A stretch of DNA of 64,000 bases from Paenibacillus eucommiae (lineage in GTDB: Bacteria; Bacillota; Bacilli; Paenibacillales; NBRC-103111): the NCBI RefSeq assembly GCF_017874215.1, contig NZ_JAGGLB010000007.1:62001-126000 (forward strand), read 5' to 3'. Below are positions 16,271 to 25,785 of the stretch, one piece after another; the stretch's first letter is position 1, and each line of letters starts with the position of its first letter. Below the pieces are notes generated by a model. The model did no database searches. It was not told the DNA's origin and saw only the letters and a program-made list of their open reading frames with translations. The position numbers and the translations under genes were made by a program.

Positions 16271-18061
16271 CTATAAAGTGAACTGCGGGTGATCAAGCTC
16301 ATACAGCTTCCGATACCGGCTTGACTCGCTCATTAGCTGCTCATGTGTTCCGTGCATCGTTACAGCCCCGTTTTCCATGAAAACAACCTCGTCCATGAGC
16401 TCTGCGCCAAACAGGTGATGAGTGACCCAGATCAGGGTTTTTCCTTCCAGCACCCGGAACATCGTAGCCAGCAGCTCCCTTTCCGTTACCGGGTCGAGGC
16501 CTGTCGTCGGTTCATCCAGCAATACAACAGGAGTATCCTGCAAAAGGATGCGCGCCAGAGCAATCCGCTGCCGTTCACCTCCGGAAAACCGCTGTCCTGT
16601 CTCCTCTACCCTTGTATCATAGCCATCCGGAAGCTGGGCAATCAGTCCCCCCAGCTGGGCAAGCTCAGCTGCTTGATGTATATCTGCTTCTGTAGCTGCC
16701 GTCCTGCCCAAGCGTATATTGTTCGCAACCGTTGTATTGAACAAATGAGGCTTTTGGTTGAGTACAGAGAAGATTTCGGGTATCCTCTCCCCCCATGTGT
16801 AGGCGGGTTGTCCATTCACCTCAGCCTGGCCCTCCTCAGGTACCAGCGCCCCCTGAATCAAATTCAGCAGGCTCGATTTCCCTGCCCCGCTGCGGCCAAT
16901 TAGGGCAATCCGTTTGCCTTGGGGAATATCCAAAGAGACTTTGCTAACACTGCTGCTCTCCGCCCCTTCGTAGCTGTAGCTCACATCCTGGAGACGAATG
17001 TGCACTTGCTGAATCTTTTGCTCTTGATGCACCACTTGGCCGGTCTGTAACGGTTTATTTGAAGAAGTTCCGGAAGAAGTTCCTGATGAAGTTCCTGAGA
17101 CTGAAGCAGCCGCTTCAACCTGCTCCAATCTTCTGAAAGATTCCTTGTAGGCAGGAACCTGGTCTACAGCCTCCGCTGCCGATGTGAAAACATCCATGAG
17201 CGGGAATACAACCAAAGCACATGCTGCAATATAGGTCATAGCCAGATTGCCTGCCTCTGCCTGAGCACCTGCCCAGCAAACTGTGAATACAACTGCGATT
17301 GCCGCCACATTTTGCGTAAAAAAGTTCCTCCAGCTTTGCCAGCTGCTCAGTGATCTCTCCACACGCATGACATGGCCTTCTGCTTCATCATACACCTCGT
17401 GAAACCGGGATGAACGACCGCTGACAGCCCAATCCCGCATACCGAACAGAGCATCGGTGAGCTGCTGATACAGCAATCTTTTTCCACGCTTCAATTGCAG
17501 CTGTTTGGCCGAAACAATCCATAATGAAACCATAGGCACTATAAATAACAGAATCCCGATATACAAGGCCATCCAGAGAGCAAACGCCCCGTCAAAACGA
17601 CCCAATACCGCGATACCCGCAGCATAAATGACGACAGCCGTAACAATCGGCAGAACGGTACGCAAATATATATTTTGCAGCTGCTCGATATCCTCGGACA
17701 ACAGCCCCAACATATCGCCTGTGCGAAAGCGGGAACGAATAAAGACAGCCTGAGGCTCCAGCGCATGGTAAAGCCTGACGCGCATGCTGGATAAAATACG
17801 CAGTGCCGTATCATGTCCAACCAGTCTCTGCAAATATTGCATCACCGCTTTACTGAAACCGAATGCGCGTACAAGGACGATTGGTATATACACCATCAAT
17901 ATATTTTCGGGGCGCATAGCCGATTTAGAAATCAAATACCCAGATGTAAACAGCAGCGCTGCAGCACAAAGAACGGCAATGCCACCCAGCAAGGCGGCTA
18001 TCGCAAACCTTCCCAAGTGACGACGAATATAAGGGATGAACCAGCCTTCTCCTACTCGCAT
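16271..18061 (-). CDS. cydC: Thiol/heme-linked ABC exporter subunit CydC
   Basis: 596 aa half-transporter: six membrane segments in residues ~1-310, then a nucleotide-binding domain with Walker A GRSGAGKSS, signature FSGGERQR, Walker B VVLLDEPTTGLD and switch histidine in IWVTHH. CydDC exports glutathione/cysteine-type thiols and is needed for maturation of cytochrome bd. The linker between the two domains contains SGTSSGTSSGTSS, encoded by a 12-bp tandem repeat near 17060-17105, longer than usual. It overlaps cydD by 10 nt. Bacillus numbering of these two genes is the reverse of E. coli. Confidence 0.9.
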   Translation of the reverse strand: MRVGEGWFIPYIRRHLGRFAIAALLGGIAVLCAAALLFTSGYLISKSAMRPENILMVYIPIVLVRAFGFSKAVMQYLQRLVGHDTALRILSSMRVRLYHALEPQAVFIRSRFRTGDMLGLLSEDIEQLQNIYLRTVLPIVTAVVIYAAGIAVLGRFDGAFALWMALYIGILLFIVPMVSLWIVSAKQLQLKRGKRLLYQQLTDALFGMRDWAVSGRSSRFHEVYDEAEGHVMRVERSLSSWQSWRNFFTQNVAAIAVVFTVCWAGAQAEAGNLAMTYIAACALVVFPLMDVFTSAAEAVDQVPAYKESFRRLEQVEAAASVSGTSSGTSSGTSSNKPLQTGQVVHQEQKIQQVHIRLQDVSYSYEGAESSSVSKVSLDIPQGKRIALIGRSGAGKSSLLNLIQGALVPEEGQAEVNGQPAYTWGERIPEIFSVLNQKPHLFNTTVANNIRLGRTAATEADIHQAAELAQLGGLIAQLPDGYDTRVEETGQRFSGGERQRIALARILLQDTPVVLLDEPTTGLDPVTERELLATMFRVLEGKTLIWVTHHLFGAELMDEVVFMENGAVTMHGTHEQLMSESSRYRKLYELDHPQFTL

Positions 18062-19848
18062 CCTATTCGCACTCCTTTCGCTTGTGCAGCAAACAGCTCA
18101 TAATATATGCCCCGCTGGGCAAGCAGCTGCTCATGTGTGCCCCATTCCGCAAGATTTCCCTCATGCATCACCAGAATATGATCCATTTCTGGCATCCAGT
18201 GCAGACGGTGGGTTGCCAGCACAATCCGCCTGTCAGCAAAAAGGTCCAGCATAGTCCGCTTTAATTCCAGCTCTGTTTCAATATCCAGATGTGAGGTTGG
18301 TTCGTCAAGCAGGACAAGCGGCCTGCTGCCAAGGAAAGCTCTGGCCAGAGCCACACGCTGCGCCTGCCCGCCACTAAGCGTCCGCCCGCCGTCGCCGATC
18401 ATTTCATCGCATCCGTTGGGGAGACTTTGCGCAAGCTCCCATAACCCGGCCGCACGGATCGCCGCTTCTACCTCCTGCTGCGAGGCCTCCGGCTCGTAGA
18501 ACCGGACATTGTCAGCCAGCGACAGGCTGAACAGATGCGGGTGCTGCGGAATATAAGCGATCTTCCGCTGCCATGCAGCCTTGTTCGACGGCCCCAGAAT
18601 ACTGCCGTTAATGCTTACACCGCCAGTCGAGGGAGCAATAAATCCGCCGATTACATCGATCAAGGTCGACTTGCCGGCACCACTCTCTCCGACGATGCCA
18701 ATCTTTCGTGCCCCCTTAAGCTGGGCAGTCACGTCTCTTACAAGAGGGCGGCTCTCCGCTTCCCCGTTCACTTGAATCGAACATAACCCAATCGGATCGT
18801 CTACCGACCAATTCGTTATAGAAGCCGGAAGCTCTTGAGTTTCTTGAGACTCTTGAAGCTCTTGAGGCTCAGACTTTGCGGCTGCAGTCCCAGTCACTGT
18901 TGCAGTTGCCGCTTCATCGATAATCGACTGAATCGCCAGCCCTGCCTCCTTGCCATTCAAGGTCGCATGGTAATCGGAGCCTACCATCCGCACCGGAAGA
19001 AAATATTCCGGGGCTAATATAAGCACAAGAAGCGCTGCTTCCAGCCCGATCCCACCGTTCACCAAACGAAGTCCCAAGCTGACGGCTACAGAAGCTACCG
19101 AAAGCATCGTAAAAAAATCAAGTGCAAACGAAGACAGGAAAGCCACACGAAGCGTGCGCATCGTGGCTGAGCGGTACTTCGTGCTTACCTGTTCGATCGT
19201 GGTGCCATGACTGCGGCTGCGTCCCAGAAATCGGAGCGTCTCCAGTCCGCGCAGCGAATCGGTAAAATGATTGGCAAGAATCCGGTACGATTTCCATTGC
19301 TTATCCATCTGCTTGCGTGCTGCCAAGCCAAGCAATATCATAAACCCGATCAGGATCGGCATCGTGACAATCAAGATAACTCCGGCGACCACATCCTGCA
19401 TAAGCACAAAGCCAAGCACCATGACCGGAATAACAGCTGTACCAACCCCACGGGGAACGATCAGCTCCAGGTAAGTACGGAACTGGGCAGCGCCCTCCAG
19501 CGCCAGCGTCACCAGATTGCCTGCGCCATGCTTACCTGTGAAGCGGGGTCCCAGTTCAAACAAACGCTTGAGAAGCTTTTTGCGCAGGGAAATGCTCGTT
19601 GCCTCAGCAAACCGGCCAGCTATCGTTTGTTGAAACCGGACGGAGAGCTGACGAACTATAAAGGCACCAACAAATAACAGCAGCGGCCCGGTAATATCGG
19701 AAACTGCCTGACCGGCAAACAGGGCGCTGATAGCTTGAGCCAGGCCTAGAGCCTGGCCAATAACAGCTGCTCCCTGCACGAGAGCAAGCAGGGCGATGAG
19801 CAAGATCGTCGGCTTGCTTCCCTCATAGCCGAACAGTTCTTTGCCCAT
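18052..19848 (-). CDS. cydD: Thiol/heme-linked ABC exporter subunit CydD
   Basis: 598 aa half-transporter with six N-terminal membrane segments, then Walker A GESGAGKST, Q-loop YIPQHPHLFSLSLADNV, signature LSGGQAQR and Walker B LVLLDEPTSHLD. It pairs with CydC. The interdomain linker carries a Glu/Gln/Ser repeat (EPQELQESQETQEL) from a short DNA repeat near 18830-18880, matching the repeat growth seen in the CydC linker. The start codon shares one base with the cydB stop (TGATG), indicating coupled translation. Confidence 0.9.
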   Translation of the reverse strand: MGKELFGYEGSKPTILLIALLALVQGAAVIGQALGLAQAISALFAGQAVSDITGPLLLFVGAFIVRQLSVRFQQTIAGRFAEATSISLRKKLLKRLFELGPRFTGKHGAGNLVTLALEGAAQFRTYLELIVPRGVGTAVIPVMVLGFVLMQDVVAGVILIVTMPILIGFMILLGLAARKQMDKQWKSYRILANHFTDSLRGLETLRFLGRSRSHGTTIEQVSTKYRSATMRTLRVAFLSSFALDFFTMLSVASVAVSLGLRLVNGGIGLEAALLVLILAPEYFLPVRMVGSDYHATLNGKEAGLAIQSIIDEAATATVTGTAAAKSEPQELQESQETQELPASITNWSVDDPIGLCSIQVNGEAESRPLVRDVTAQLKGARKIGIVGESGAGKSTLIDVIGGFIAPSTGGVSINGSILGPSNKAAWQRKIAYIPQHPHLFSLSLADNVRFYEPEASQQEVEAAIRAAGLWELAQSLPNGCDEMIGDGGRTLSGGQAQRVALARAFLGSRPLVLLDEPTSHLDIETELELKRTMLDLFADRRIVLATHRLHWMPEMDHILVMHEGNLAEWGTHEQLLAQRGIYYELFAAQAKGVRIGCE

Positions 19849-20864
19849 CAGTATTCCAGATGGTCATCTTCGTGTACCCGCTTGTGAAAGACGAAATAGC
19901 TCCAGGCTTGGTATCCCAGCACAAAGGGAAGCAGGGTCACCGCCACGATCGTCATCACCTTCAGCGAATACGGATTAGAGGCCGCATTGTAAAGCGTCAA
20001 ATTGAATGCACTATCAATAGAGCTAATCATGACTCTCGGGAACATGCCGATAAATATGGAAGCAACGGATATAATAATCATAGCGCCTGTCATTCCGAAC
20101 GCCCAAGCATCCTTTTTCAGCTTCATAAAATAGCCGGAAAGAACAAATGCGATAATACCGGCAACCGTCATAATCGATAACACTATACCTCTAACTTCAA
20201 ATACATCGGTCATCAGGTAAGTCATAACACCGAAGATGACCATGAGTACAGCCAATAACGGCAGCAGCCTTCTCGCCATTACCCGCGCCCGTTCCCGCAA
20301 ATCGCCATATGTTCTTAGCGTCGTGAACGTTAAGCCGTGCAGCAGGCAAAGAATAACGACGACAATTCCGCCTGTAACCGTGTAGACATTGACTATATCC
20401 GTAAATCCGGCATTCATTTCCATGCTCGCATCGATGGGCAGTCCTTTCAGCAGCGCTGAAAAAACGACACCGAACAAAAACGGAGGCAGCAAACTGCCAA
20501 AGAAAATCGCCAGGTCCCATGTTTTTTTCCATAGTACCCCGTCTGCCTTGCCTCTAAATTCGAAGGCGACACCCCGCCCGATGAGCGCCAGCAGAACGAC
20601 TACAAGGGGTGTATAGAAGCCGCTGAACAAAGTAGCATACCAGTGAGGGAATGCAGCGAACATCGCACCTCCGGCCGTGATCAGCCATACCTCATTAGCA
20701 TCCCAGAACGGACCGATCGAGTTGATCAGCACCCGGCGTTCACCATCACTTTTTGCCAGCAGCTTTGTAGACATGCCAACACCGAAGTCAAAGCCTTCCA
20801 GAAAAAAGAAACCTACGAACAAAAGCGCGACAAGCAGAAACCAAACCTCATTTAATGATAGCAT
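19848..20864 (-). CDS. cydB: Cytochrome bd quinol oxidase subunit II
   Basis: 338 aa from ATG 20864, with CAGGAGGTG upstream. Longer upstream starts run into cydA and lack the family N-terminus LSLNEVWFLLVALLFVGFFF. GFDFGVGM and GPFWDANEVWLITAGGAMFAAFP are the diagnostic CydB motifs; eight or so membrane helices follow. Together with CydA it forms the high-affinity terminal oxidase used at low oxygen. It overlaps cydA by 17 nt. Confidence 0.94.
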   Translation of the reverse strand: MLSLNEVWFLLVALLFVGFFFLEGFDFGVGMSTKLLAKSDGERRVLINSIGPFWDANEVWLITAGGAMFAAFPHWYATLFSGFYTPLVVVLLALIGRGVAFEFRGKADGVLWKKTWDLAIFFGSLLPPFLFGVVFSALLKGLPIDASMEMNAGFTDIVNVYTVTGGIVVVILCLLHGLTFTTLRTYGDLRERARVMARRLLPLLAVLMVIFGVMTYLMTDVFEVRGIVLSIMTVAGIIAFVLSGYFMKLKKDAWAFGMTGAMIIISVASIFIGMFPRVMISSIDSAFNLTLYNAASNPYSLKVMTIVAVTLLPFVLGYQAWSYFVFHKRVHEDDHLEY

Positions 20865-22263
20865 CGTGAGACACCTCCTGATCGAAAGGATCTTCTGACT
20901 TAGGCTCGGCCTTTTCTTCATGTTCACTGCCTGGGCCTTGTTTAGCAACACGTACAAACAGAAAGATCAATATAAAGAGAAGAATAAGGTAAATGGTCGA
21001 AAAAGATATTAATGAAAACCAAACCTGCCCTGTAGTTACGTTAGGTGAAACGGAGTCCTCTGTCCGCAGAAGTCCAAAAACGGTCCACGGCTGACGGCCC
21101 ATTTCCGTCATAATCCAGCCCGCGGTATTAGAGATGAACGGCAGCGATATCGCTGCAACCATCATGCGCCAGAACCACTTGTTCGCCAGATCCAATTTCT
21201 TTCTCATCGTCAGATAAACGCCATACATCGCCAGGAAAATCATCCCCATGCCACCGGCGATCATAATACGGAAACTCCAGAACGTCGTCCGGACAGGAGG
21301 GATATAATTTCCCGGACCGTAAGTCTGCTCATACTCCGCCTGCAGCTCCTTCATGCCTGGAACCGAACCAGAGAACTTGCTGTAGGATAGAACACTGAGC
21401 ATATAAGGGATTTTAAATTCAAACCCATTTTCCTGCTTGTCAGGATCGATGGTGGCAAACACGGTCCAAGGTGCTGGGTCATCACTAGTTTCCCAGAGCG
21501 CTTCACTGGCTGCCATCTTCATCGGTTGCGTATGAACCAGGTACTCAGCCTGCTGGTGGCCAAACAGCGCAACAGCGATGGAAGAGATCAGGCCCACAAT
21601 GATACTGATTTGAAATGATTTTTTGAAAAAAACAACATCCTTACGTTTCAGCAGCTTATAAGCGCTAATCCCGGCAATCAGGAAGGCTCCAGTCAAAAAC
21701 GCTGCGAACACCGTATGCGGAAATTCCCACAACAGCTGCCCATTGGTCAGTAAAGCGAATACGTCAGTCATTTCTGCACGTCCGTTATTGATCTCAAAGC
21801 CAACAGGACGCTGCATAAACGAGTTAGCCGCCAAAATCCATAATGCCGAAAGCGTAGTTCCAATCGCTACCAGCCACATGGAGGCCAAATGCATTCTTTT
21901 AGATAGCCTATCCCAACCAAAAATCCATAAACCTATAAATGTAGATTCGAGGAAAAAGGCAAGCAGTGCTTCAATCGCAAGCGGTGCTCCAAAGACGTCC
22001 CCGACAAAGCGCGAGAAGTCTGACCAATTCATCCCAAATTGAAATTCCTGCAGAATGCCTGTTACGACGCCAACGGCGAAGTTAATCAATAAGAATTTGC
22101 CCCAAAACTGGGCCATTCTTTTGTAAATTTCATCTCCCTTTCTTACATACAAGGTCTCCATGATGGCGACAAGAAGCGTCAGTCCAATGGATAACGGAAC
22201 AAAGATGTAATGAAAGATAGTGGTTGTAGCAAACTGAAGACGCGCGAGATCAACAATGTCCAT
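20848..22263 (-). CDS. cydA: Cytochrome bd quinol oxidase subunit I
   Basis: 471 aa from ATG 22263, with GGAAGGAG 8 nt upstream; the in-frame TTG at 22290 lacks a ribosome-binding site. DLARLQFATTTIFHYIFVPL contains the N-terminal histidine ligand of heme b595. GRQPWTVFGLLRTEDS is a strongly conserved CydA motif, and AEYLVHTQPMKMAASEALWET lies in the quinol-binding loop. The Q-loop is of the short type usual for Firmicutes. It opens the cydABDC operon. Confidence 0.95.
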   Translation of the reverse strand: MDIVDLARLQFATTTIFHYIFVPLSIGLTLLVAIMETLYVRKGDEIYKRMAQFWGKFLLINFAVGVVTGILQEFQFGMNWSDFSRFVGDVFGAPLAIEALLAFFLESTFIGLWIFGWDRLSKRMHLASMWLVAIGTTLSALWILAANSFMQRPVGFEINNGRAEMTDVFALLTNGQLLWEFPHTVFAAFLTGAFLIAGISAYKLLKRKDVVFFKKSFQISIIVGLISSIAVALFGHQQAEYLVHTQPMKMAASEALWETSDDPAPWTVFATIDPDKQENGFEFKIPYMLSVLSYSKFSGSVPGMKELQAEYEQTYGPGNYIPPVRTTFWSFRIMIAGGMGMIFLAMYGVYLTMRKKLDLANKWFWRMMVAAISLPFISNTAGWIMTEMGRQPWTVFGLLRTEDSVSPNVTTGQVWFSLISFSTIYLILLFILIFLFVRVAKQGPGSEHEEKAEPKSEDPFDQEVSHDAIIK

Positions 22264-22410
22264 GATTCCGACTCCTTCCTTCTTTAGCAAAATATAAGCT
22301 GTACCGGAATTCCAAGCATCAAATAGAGCGAGTTAATGAACTAGCGATTTACGGATAAGTGAATAAGTGAATAATTGAATTAGCGAATTAGCAATTAACA
22401 AATTCAAGAG

Positions 22411-22428
22411 TTGTGAAAAAATTCACAA
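22411..22428. promoter_or_regulatory. Rex- or Fnr-type operator in the cydA leader
   Basis: TTGTGAAAAAATTCACAA is a perfect palindrome. It matches the Rex consensus TTGTGAAATATTTCACAA, and it also contains the Fnr/CRP pattern TGTGA-N6-TCACA. In Bacillus subtilis Rex sites lie in the cydA leader downstream of the promoter, as here. Which regulator uses it cannot be told from sequence. Confidence 0.8.
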
Positions 22429-22539
22429 ATAAGACTAACTTAGTCCGTATTTCCTCACCGTAAGCTTCTAATTCCATAGCGGGATCCTTTCGCTTCTGGA
22501 TATTTAGAACCATTCGGAGATTCCTTTCCGGTTACCTTT

Positions 22540-22545
22540 ATTATA
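22540..22545 (-). promoter_or_regulatory. Candidate -10 element for the cydABDC operon
   Basis: TATAAT on the minus strand, ~275 nt before cydA. No good -35 is visible; positive control (for example by ResD, TTGTGAAT-like sites near 22598) would explain that. The remainder of 22264-22771 holds short A/T-rich repeats (GTGAATAAGTGAATAA) and no gene. Confidence 0.35.
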
Positions 22546-22771
22546 TCAAGTTATGAGACTTTTGCATGGCTCAAAAGGGTTACAGCGATGAACACATTGT
22601 GAATTGTACATGAACAGCTTGTGAACGAGAGTGATTTAGGGTGACTCGGGGTGATTTAGAAGCAATATTTATCGCCTCTTCCAAGGCTGATTTCGGAGCT
22701 TGCCGGGAGCATTAATCAGCGGAAGGCAGCAGTATACCCGCCAATGATGCTTGCGGCCTGCCGGCCGCCGC

Positions 22772-24382
22772 TCACCCCATGACCAGGAGTACATCGTCAA
22801 TTTTTTTACTGTGTGACAATATCCCGTAATTCATCCAGCTAAGGAAATCCACTTCGTATACACATTGATTCCTTACAGCACGAAGTCCTTTCCACAGCGG
22901 GGTGTCTAAAAGCTCTCTACCTTCCCCTTCTTCCTTGTCAAATGTAATGAACAAATGATCAGCATCTAAACGGGAGAGCGATTCCGGAGACAATGCGACC
23001 CGATTGACACCCGCAGCTAATTGCATCACAAGCGGATGCGGCTCCAAAGCAAGATCCTTGTACAGCACAGGTCCCGTGTAACCCCGCTCAGGACCGCCAT
23101 AAAGCGTAACAGAGCTTGCAGAAATACGCAGGCAGGCGACTGTCTGTCCTTTGGCTGCCTTCTTAAGAATTTTTTTGGCCTCATCAGCTTTACGCTCATA
23201 ACGGCTTATCACGACTTCAGCCGCTTCTGTTTTTCCAAGTAAATCAGCAGCCTTGCGCAGCTTTAACCGCCAGTCTTGAGTCAGACTCGGCATTTTGAAT
23301 GTTGGAGCGAGCTCGTCGCAGCGTCCCAGACTCCACCGTTGAAAACCGTCAGCCAGCAAAATGAATTCCGGCTTGTGAACAGCCAGAGCAGACCAATCAC
23401 CTACCGTAACGTCAAATACGGGAACTTCCTCCATCCCCAGATAATCCTGCTTCCCCCATAATGCATGCGAAAACTGCACAACAGGCGTTATGCCCAGCGC
23501 CACCATATAATCTTCAAGAAACGGTGCAAAAATCCGCGGATTCTCCCGATGGTTGCGCCGGTACTGCCCGGGAGAAATGCCAACAGCTTGTTTAAACCTG
23601 CGGTTAAAATAATATTCGCTGTTAAAGCCCACTCGCTGGGAAATATCGAAAAGCCTGTCATCAGTCATCAGCAGCAGTTGCTTCGAACGCTCAACCCTTA
23701 CACCATTGACATAATCGAGCGGGATCTGGCCCGTCATTTCCTTGAACGCCTTCGTATACTTCCAGCGGCCAACCTCTACTAAGCCTGCCAGCTGTTCAAC
23801 CGTCAATTTCTCCGGATAATGCTCCCGTACATACGCAATTGATCGTTCCACAGCGCGGCGCACATCGCCTTCGCTCTCAGGTATAAGATTTTGCTGCAAA
23901 ATCAGCACTATAAGCTCTTCGAATCGGATATGATTTTGCAAAGCCATAATAGGATCAGGGTTATCATAGTGACTATAAATCGCTTCAATTAAATCAATAT
24001 ATCGGGAAAAGGGCGTGCATGTAACCTCGCCTTGACATGGAAATAAGCTGTTCTCTAGAATGGAAGACACAGCGGCGGAAGTATCAGACTTCCCTGGCAT
24101 CAACTGCTCAAAGCTCAGATGGTAGAAGGAAAGACCCTGCATACCCGGATAAATCACACAGGTTAAGCCAGGGGGAACAATAAAGCATTTTCCCCGTTCC
24201 AGTACCGAATCCGTTTCCCCAACAGCTATCCGGCCTTTTCCGCCTGTCACTGCTAGCAGTGAATATGCACCTGCTGCTTTATTATTTGTACTGCATTCGT
24301 GTAACTGTGTGGCATATTGTATATCCGCCAACACATACAACATAGGTCGGCTTTTTGTCGGCCTGGCTGTCAACTCCTTCAT
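22772..24382 (-). CDS. AraC-family activator with C-terminal siderophore-binding domain (Btr-like)
   Basis: 536 aa in three parts: an N-terminal cupin-like arm (residues ~1-150, with GKCFIVPPG), a double helix-turn-helix AraC domain (~165-265; ISQRVGFNSEYYFNRRFKQ, GISPGQYR), and a periplasmic-binding-protein-like domain (~280-536). The last domain closely resembles the lipoprotein encoded next door: LWGKQDYLGMEEVPVFD versus NWGKQDYLGLDAPTFD. Bacillus Btr has the same layout and activates siderophore uptake when it binds the siderophore. No signal peptide is present, so sensing occurs in the cytoplasm. A Fur-box-like site covers its promoter region. Confidence 0.9.
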   Translation of the reverse strand: MKELTARPTKSRPMLYVLADIQYATQLHECSTNNKAAGAYSLLAVTGGKGRIAVGETDSVLERGKCFIVPPGLTCVIYPGMQGLSFYHLSFEQLMPGKSDTSAAVSSILENSLFPCQGEVTCTPFSRYIDLIEAIYSHYDNPDPIMALQNHIRFEELIVLILQQNLIPESEGDVRRAVERSIAYVREHYPEKLTVEQLAGLVEVGRWKYTKAFKEMTGQIPLDYVNGVRVERSKQLLLMTDDRLFDISQRVGFNSEYYFNRRFKQAVGISPGQYRRNHRENPRIFAPFLEDYMVALGITPVVQFSHALWGKQDYLGMEEVPVFDVTVGDWSALAVHKPEFILLADGFQRWSLGRCDELAPTFKMPSLTQDWRLKLRKAADLLGKTEAAEVVISRYERKADEAKKILKKAAKGQTVACLRISASSVTLYGGPERGYTGPVLYKDLALEPHPLVMQLAAGVNRVALSPESLSRLDADHLFITFDKEEGEGRELLDTPLWKGLRAVRNQCVYEVDFLSWMNYGILSHSKKIDDVLLVMG

Positions 24383-24397
24383 TCTTTTTCCCCCTAC

Positions 24398-24412
24398 TGA
24401 GAATTATTATCG
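24398..24412. promoter_or_regulatory. Fur box upstream of the Btr-like gene
   Basis: TGAGAATTATTATCG (reverse CGATAATAATTCTCA) matches the 7-1-7 Fur core TGATAATNATTATCA at 12 of 15 positions and lies 16-30 nt before the start codon, implying iron repression. Confidence 0.65.
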
Positions 24413-24430
24413 TTCGTTCAATTGTATAGC

Positions 24431-24470
24431 AAAAAAGAAAGCTCTTCAACCACTGTTGAAAAGCTTTCTT
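24431..24470 (-). terminator. Terminator of the siderophore-binding lipoprotein gene
   Basis: AAGAAAGCT-c-TTCAAC, cact loop, GTTGAA-a-AGCTTTCTT (24435-24470); read on the minus strand it ends in a T-run (24431-24436). Confidence 0.8.
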
Positions 24471-24527
24471 GCTAATAAGATACTATGCTGCTATTCATCG
24501 ATAGAGAAATGCTATCTGTACTGGAAA

Positions 24528-24571
24528 GCTACTTGAAAAGGTACTTGAAAAGGTACTTGAAAAGTTACTTG
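24528..24571. repeat. 12-bp tandem repeat crossing a stop codon
   Basis: About four imperfect units of ACTTGAAAAGGT run from the 3' untranslated side into the stop codon of the lipoprotein gene (24565-24567). Confidence 0.7.
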
Positions 24572-25557
24572 ACCATTGCTTTTAAAATATCATCGACCTT
24601 CATCAAATTTGCCTGAAAGGCGCCCGACTGCCAGTGTGATCTTTCCATAACATACACATGTCCATTCTTCACTGCAGGCAAGGACTTCCATAGTGGGCCT
24701 TCCAACATTTGAATAGCCTCTTTATTTTCTTCCGAAGTCCATGTTCCATTTGAAGGAAACAGAATAATATGATCGGCATCCAGCTCCGGAATGACTTCCT
24801 CTGACAGAATTGCTTGATATTCTTTCATATTTTTGGCCATCGAATGGGGTTCCAAACCTAACTCTTTATATAAAATGGAACCCGTGAATCTATTTTCAAT
24901 ACCAAAGAGCGCTAATGTTTTATCGCCAGTATTCAAACGAATGACTGCCACGGTTTCCCTGCCAACGGCTTTCTCCAGCTTCTCTTTCGCATCAGCTACC
25001 GTGTCATGGTACTTTTTCAGTGCACTTTCCGCCTTCTCCGGTATTCCAAGCAGATCGGCAATTGTTTTGAGAATTTGTGGTGAATCCGTCAACATTCCTT
25101 CCGGCAAACGATAAGTAGGAGCTACCTTGGAATACATCTCGTATTTTGCAGCGTCCGCACCGCCGTCAACAATGATGAGATCCGGATTTTGTTCCAGCAG
25201 AGCCTCGATACTTCCAGAAATATCAAACGTAGGAGCATCCAGTCCCAAATAATCCTGCTTACCCCAGTTTGGATGATACCACTGCACAACTGGCTTCACT
25301 TCCAGCATCGCCAGATAATCCTCCAAATAGATGGCAGCAACCCGCTGCGGATTCACCGGAATTTCAACGTCTCCGAATTCATCCTTTACGATTCTTGTTT
25401 TGGCCTGCTGCTGAGCAGTCTCCTCTTTTTTCACATCACTACTTACTTGTGGTGAAGCCGTTTCTGCTGTCTCCCCTTTTGACCCGCACCCCGCCAAACC
25501 AATCATCATAACCAAAAGCACAGCCGCCCATACGGCCATTCGAACCGATCTTACCAT
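24565..25557 (-). CDS. Iron-siderophore ABC transporter substrate-binding lipoprotein
   Basis: 330 aa from ATG 25557 (AGGAG upstream; the GTG at 25569 abuts the Shine-Dalgarno and is unlikely). The lipoprotein signal peptide ends in LAGC with Cys24. The mature part is a class III binding protein: AIYLEDYLAMLEVKPVVQWY, LLEQNPDLIIVDGG, LADLLGIPEKAE, VAVIRLNTGDKTLALFG, ending DILKAMVK. It captures a ferric siderophore outside the membrane. No permease or ATPase gene is adjacent, so it must use a transporter encoded elsewhere. A strong promoter with a Fur box precedes it. Confidence 0.92.
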   Translation of the reverse strand: MVRSVRMAVWAAVLLVMMIGLAGCGSKGETAETASPQVSSDVKKEETAQQQAKTRIVKDEFGDVEIPVNPQRVAAIYLEDYLAMLEVKPVVQWYHPNWGKQDYLGLDAPTFDISGSIEALLEQNPDLIIVDGGADAAKYEMYSKVAPTYRLPEGMLTDSPQILKTIADLLGIPEKAESALKKYHDTVADAKEKLEKAVGRETVAVIRLNTGDKTLALFGIENRFTGSILYKELGLEPHSMAKNMKEYQAILSEEVIPELDADHIILFPSNGTWTSEENKEAIQMLEGPLWKSLPAVKNGHVYVMERSHWQSGAFQANLMKVDDILKAMVK

Positions 25558-25659
25558 TGTTCCACTCACTCCTATGCATTTTCTTTACTGCGATTTTCAT
25601 GATAATGGCATGACTGTAACCATGATCAAGATCACGACCACGACCATGATTATTACCAT

Positions 25660-25678
25660 GATTATGATTCTCATTTTC
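25660..25678. promoter_or_regulatory. Fur box of the siderophore-binding lipoprotein gene
   Basis: GATTATGATTCTCATTTTC matches the 19-bp Fur consensus GATAATGATTATCATTATC at 16 of 19 positions and lies at roughly +8 to +26 of the predicted transcript, so Fe-Fur would block transcription. Confidence 0.8.
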
Positions 25679-25692
25679 ATTACAATGTGATC

Positions 25693-25721
25693 ATTATAGG
25701 ACATCGGCATTGTTTTTCCAA
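25693..25721 (-). promoter_or_regulatory. Sigma-A promoter of the siderophore-binding lipoprotein gene
   Basis: On the minus strand TTGGAA (25721-25716), 17-nt spacer, TATAAT (25698-25693), giving a leader of about 125 nt before the start codon. Confidence 0.7.
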
Positions 25722-25785
25722 TGCACGATCTCTCGATATTTCTTACACAAACTCGTTACTTAGGTCGATAAGGGAACTTTTGGCG

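Noticed and set aside
22591..22625. ATTGTGAATTGTACATGAAC considered as a second Rex site
   Set aside because: Only the left half fits; the right half lacks TTCACAA. A ResD-type half-site is possible but too weak to list.
25609..25720. Frame reading HDQDHDHDHDYYHDYD, and on the other strand a short all-hydrophobic frame
   Set aside because: No start signal for the His/Asp frame, and the stretch coincides with the promoter and Fur box of the lipoprotein gene; the hexamer pattern is better explained by the AT-rich operator region.
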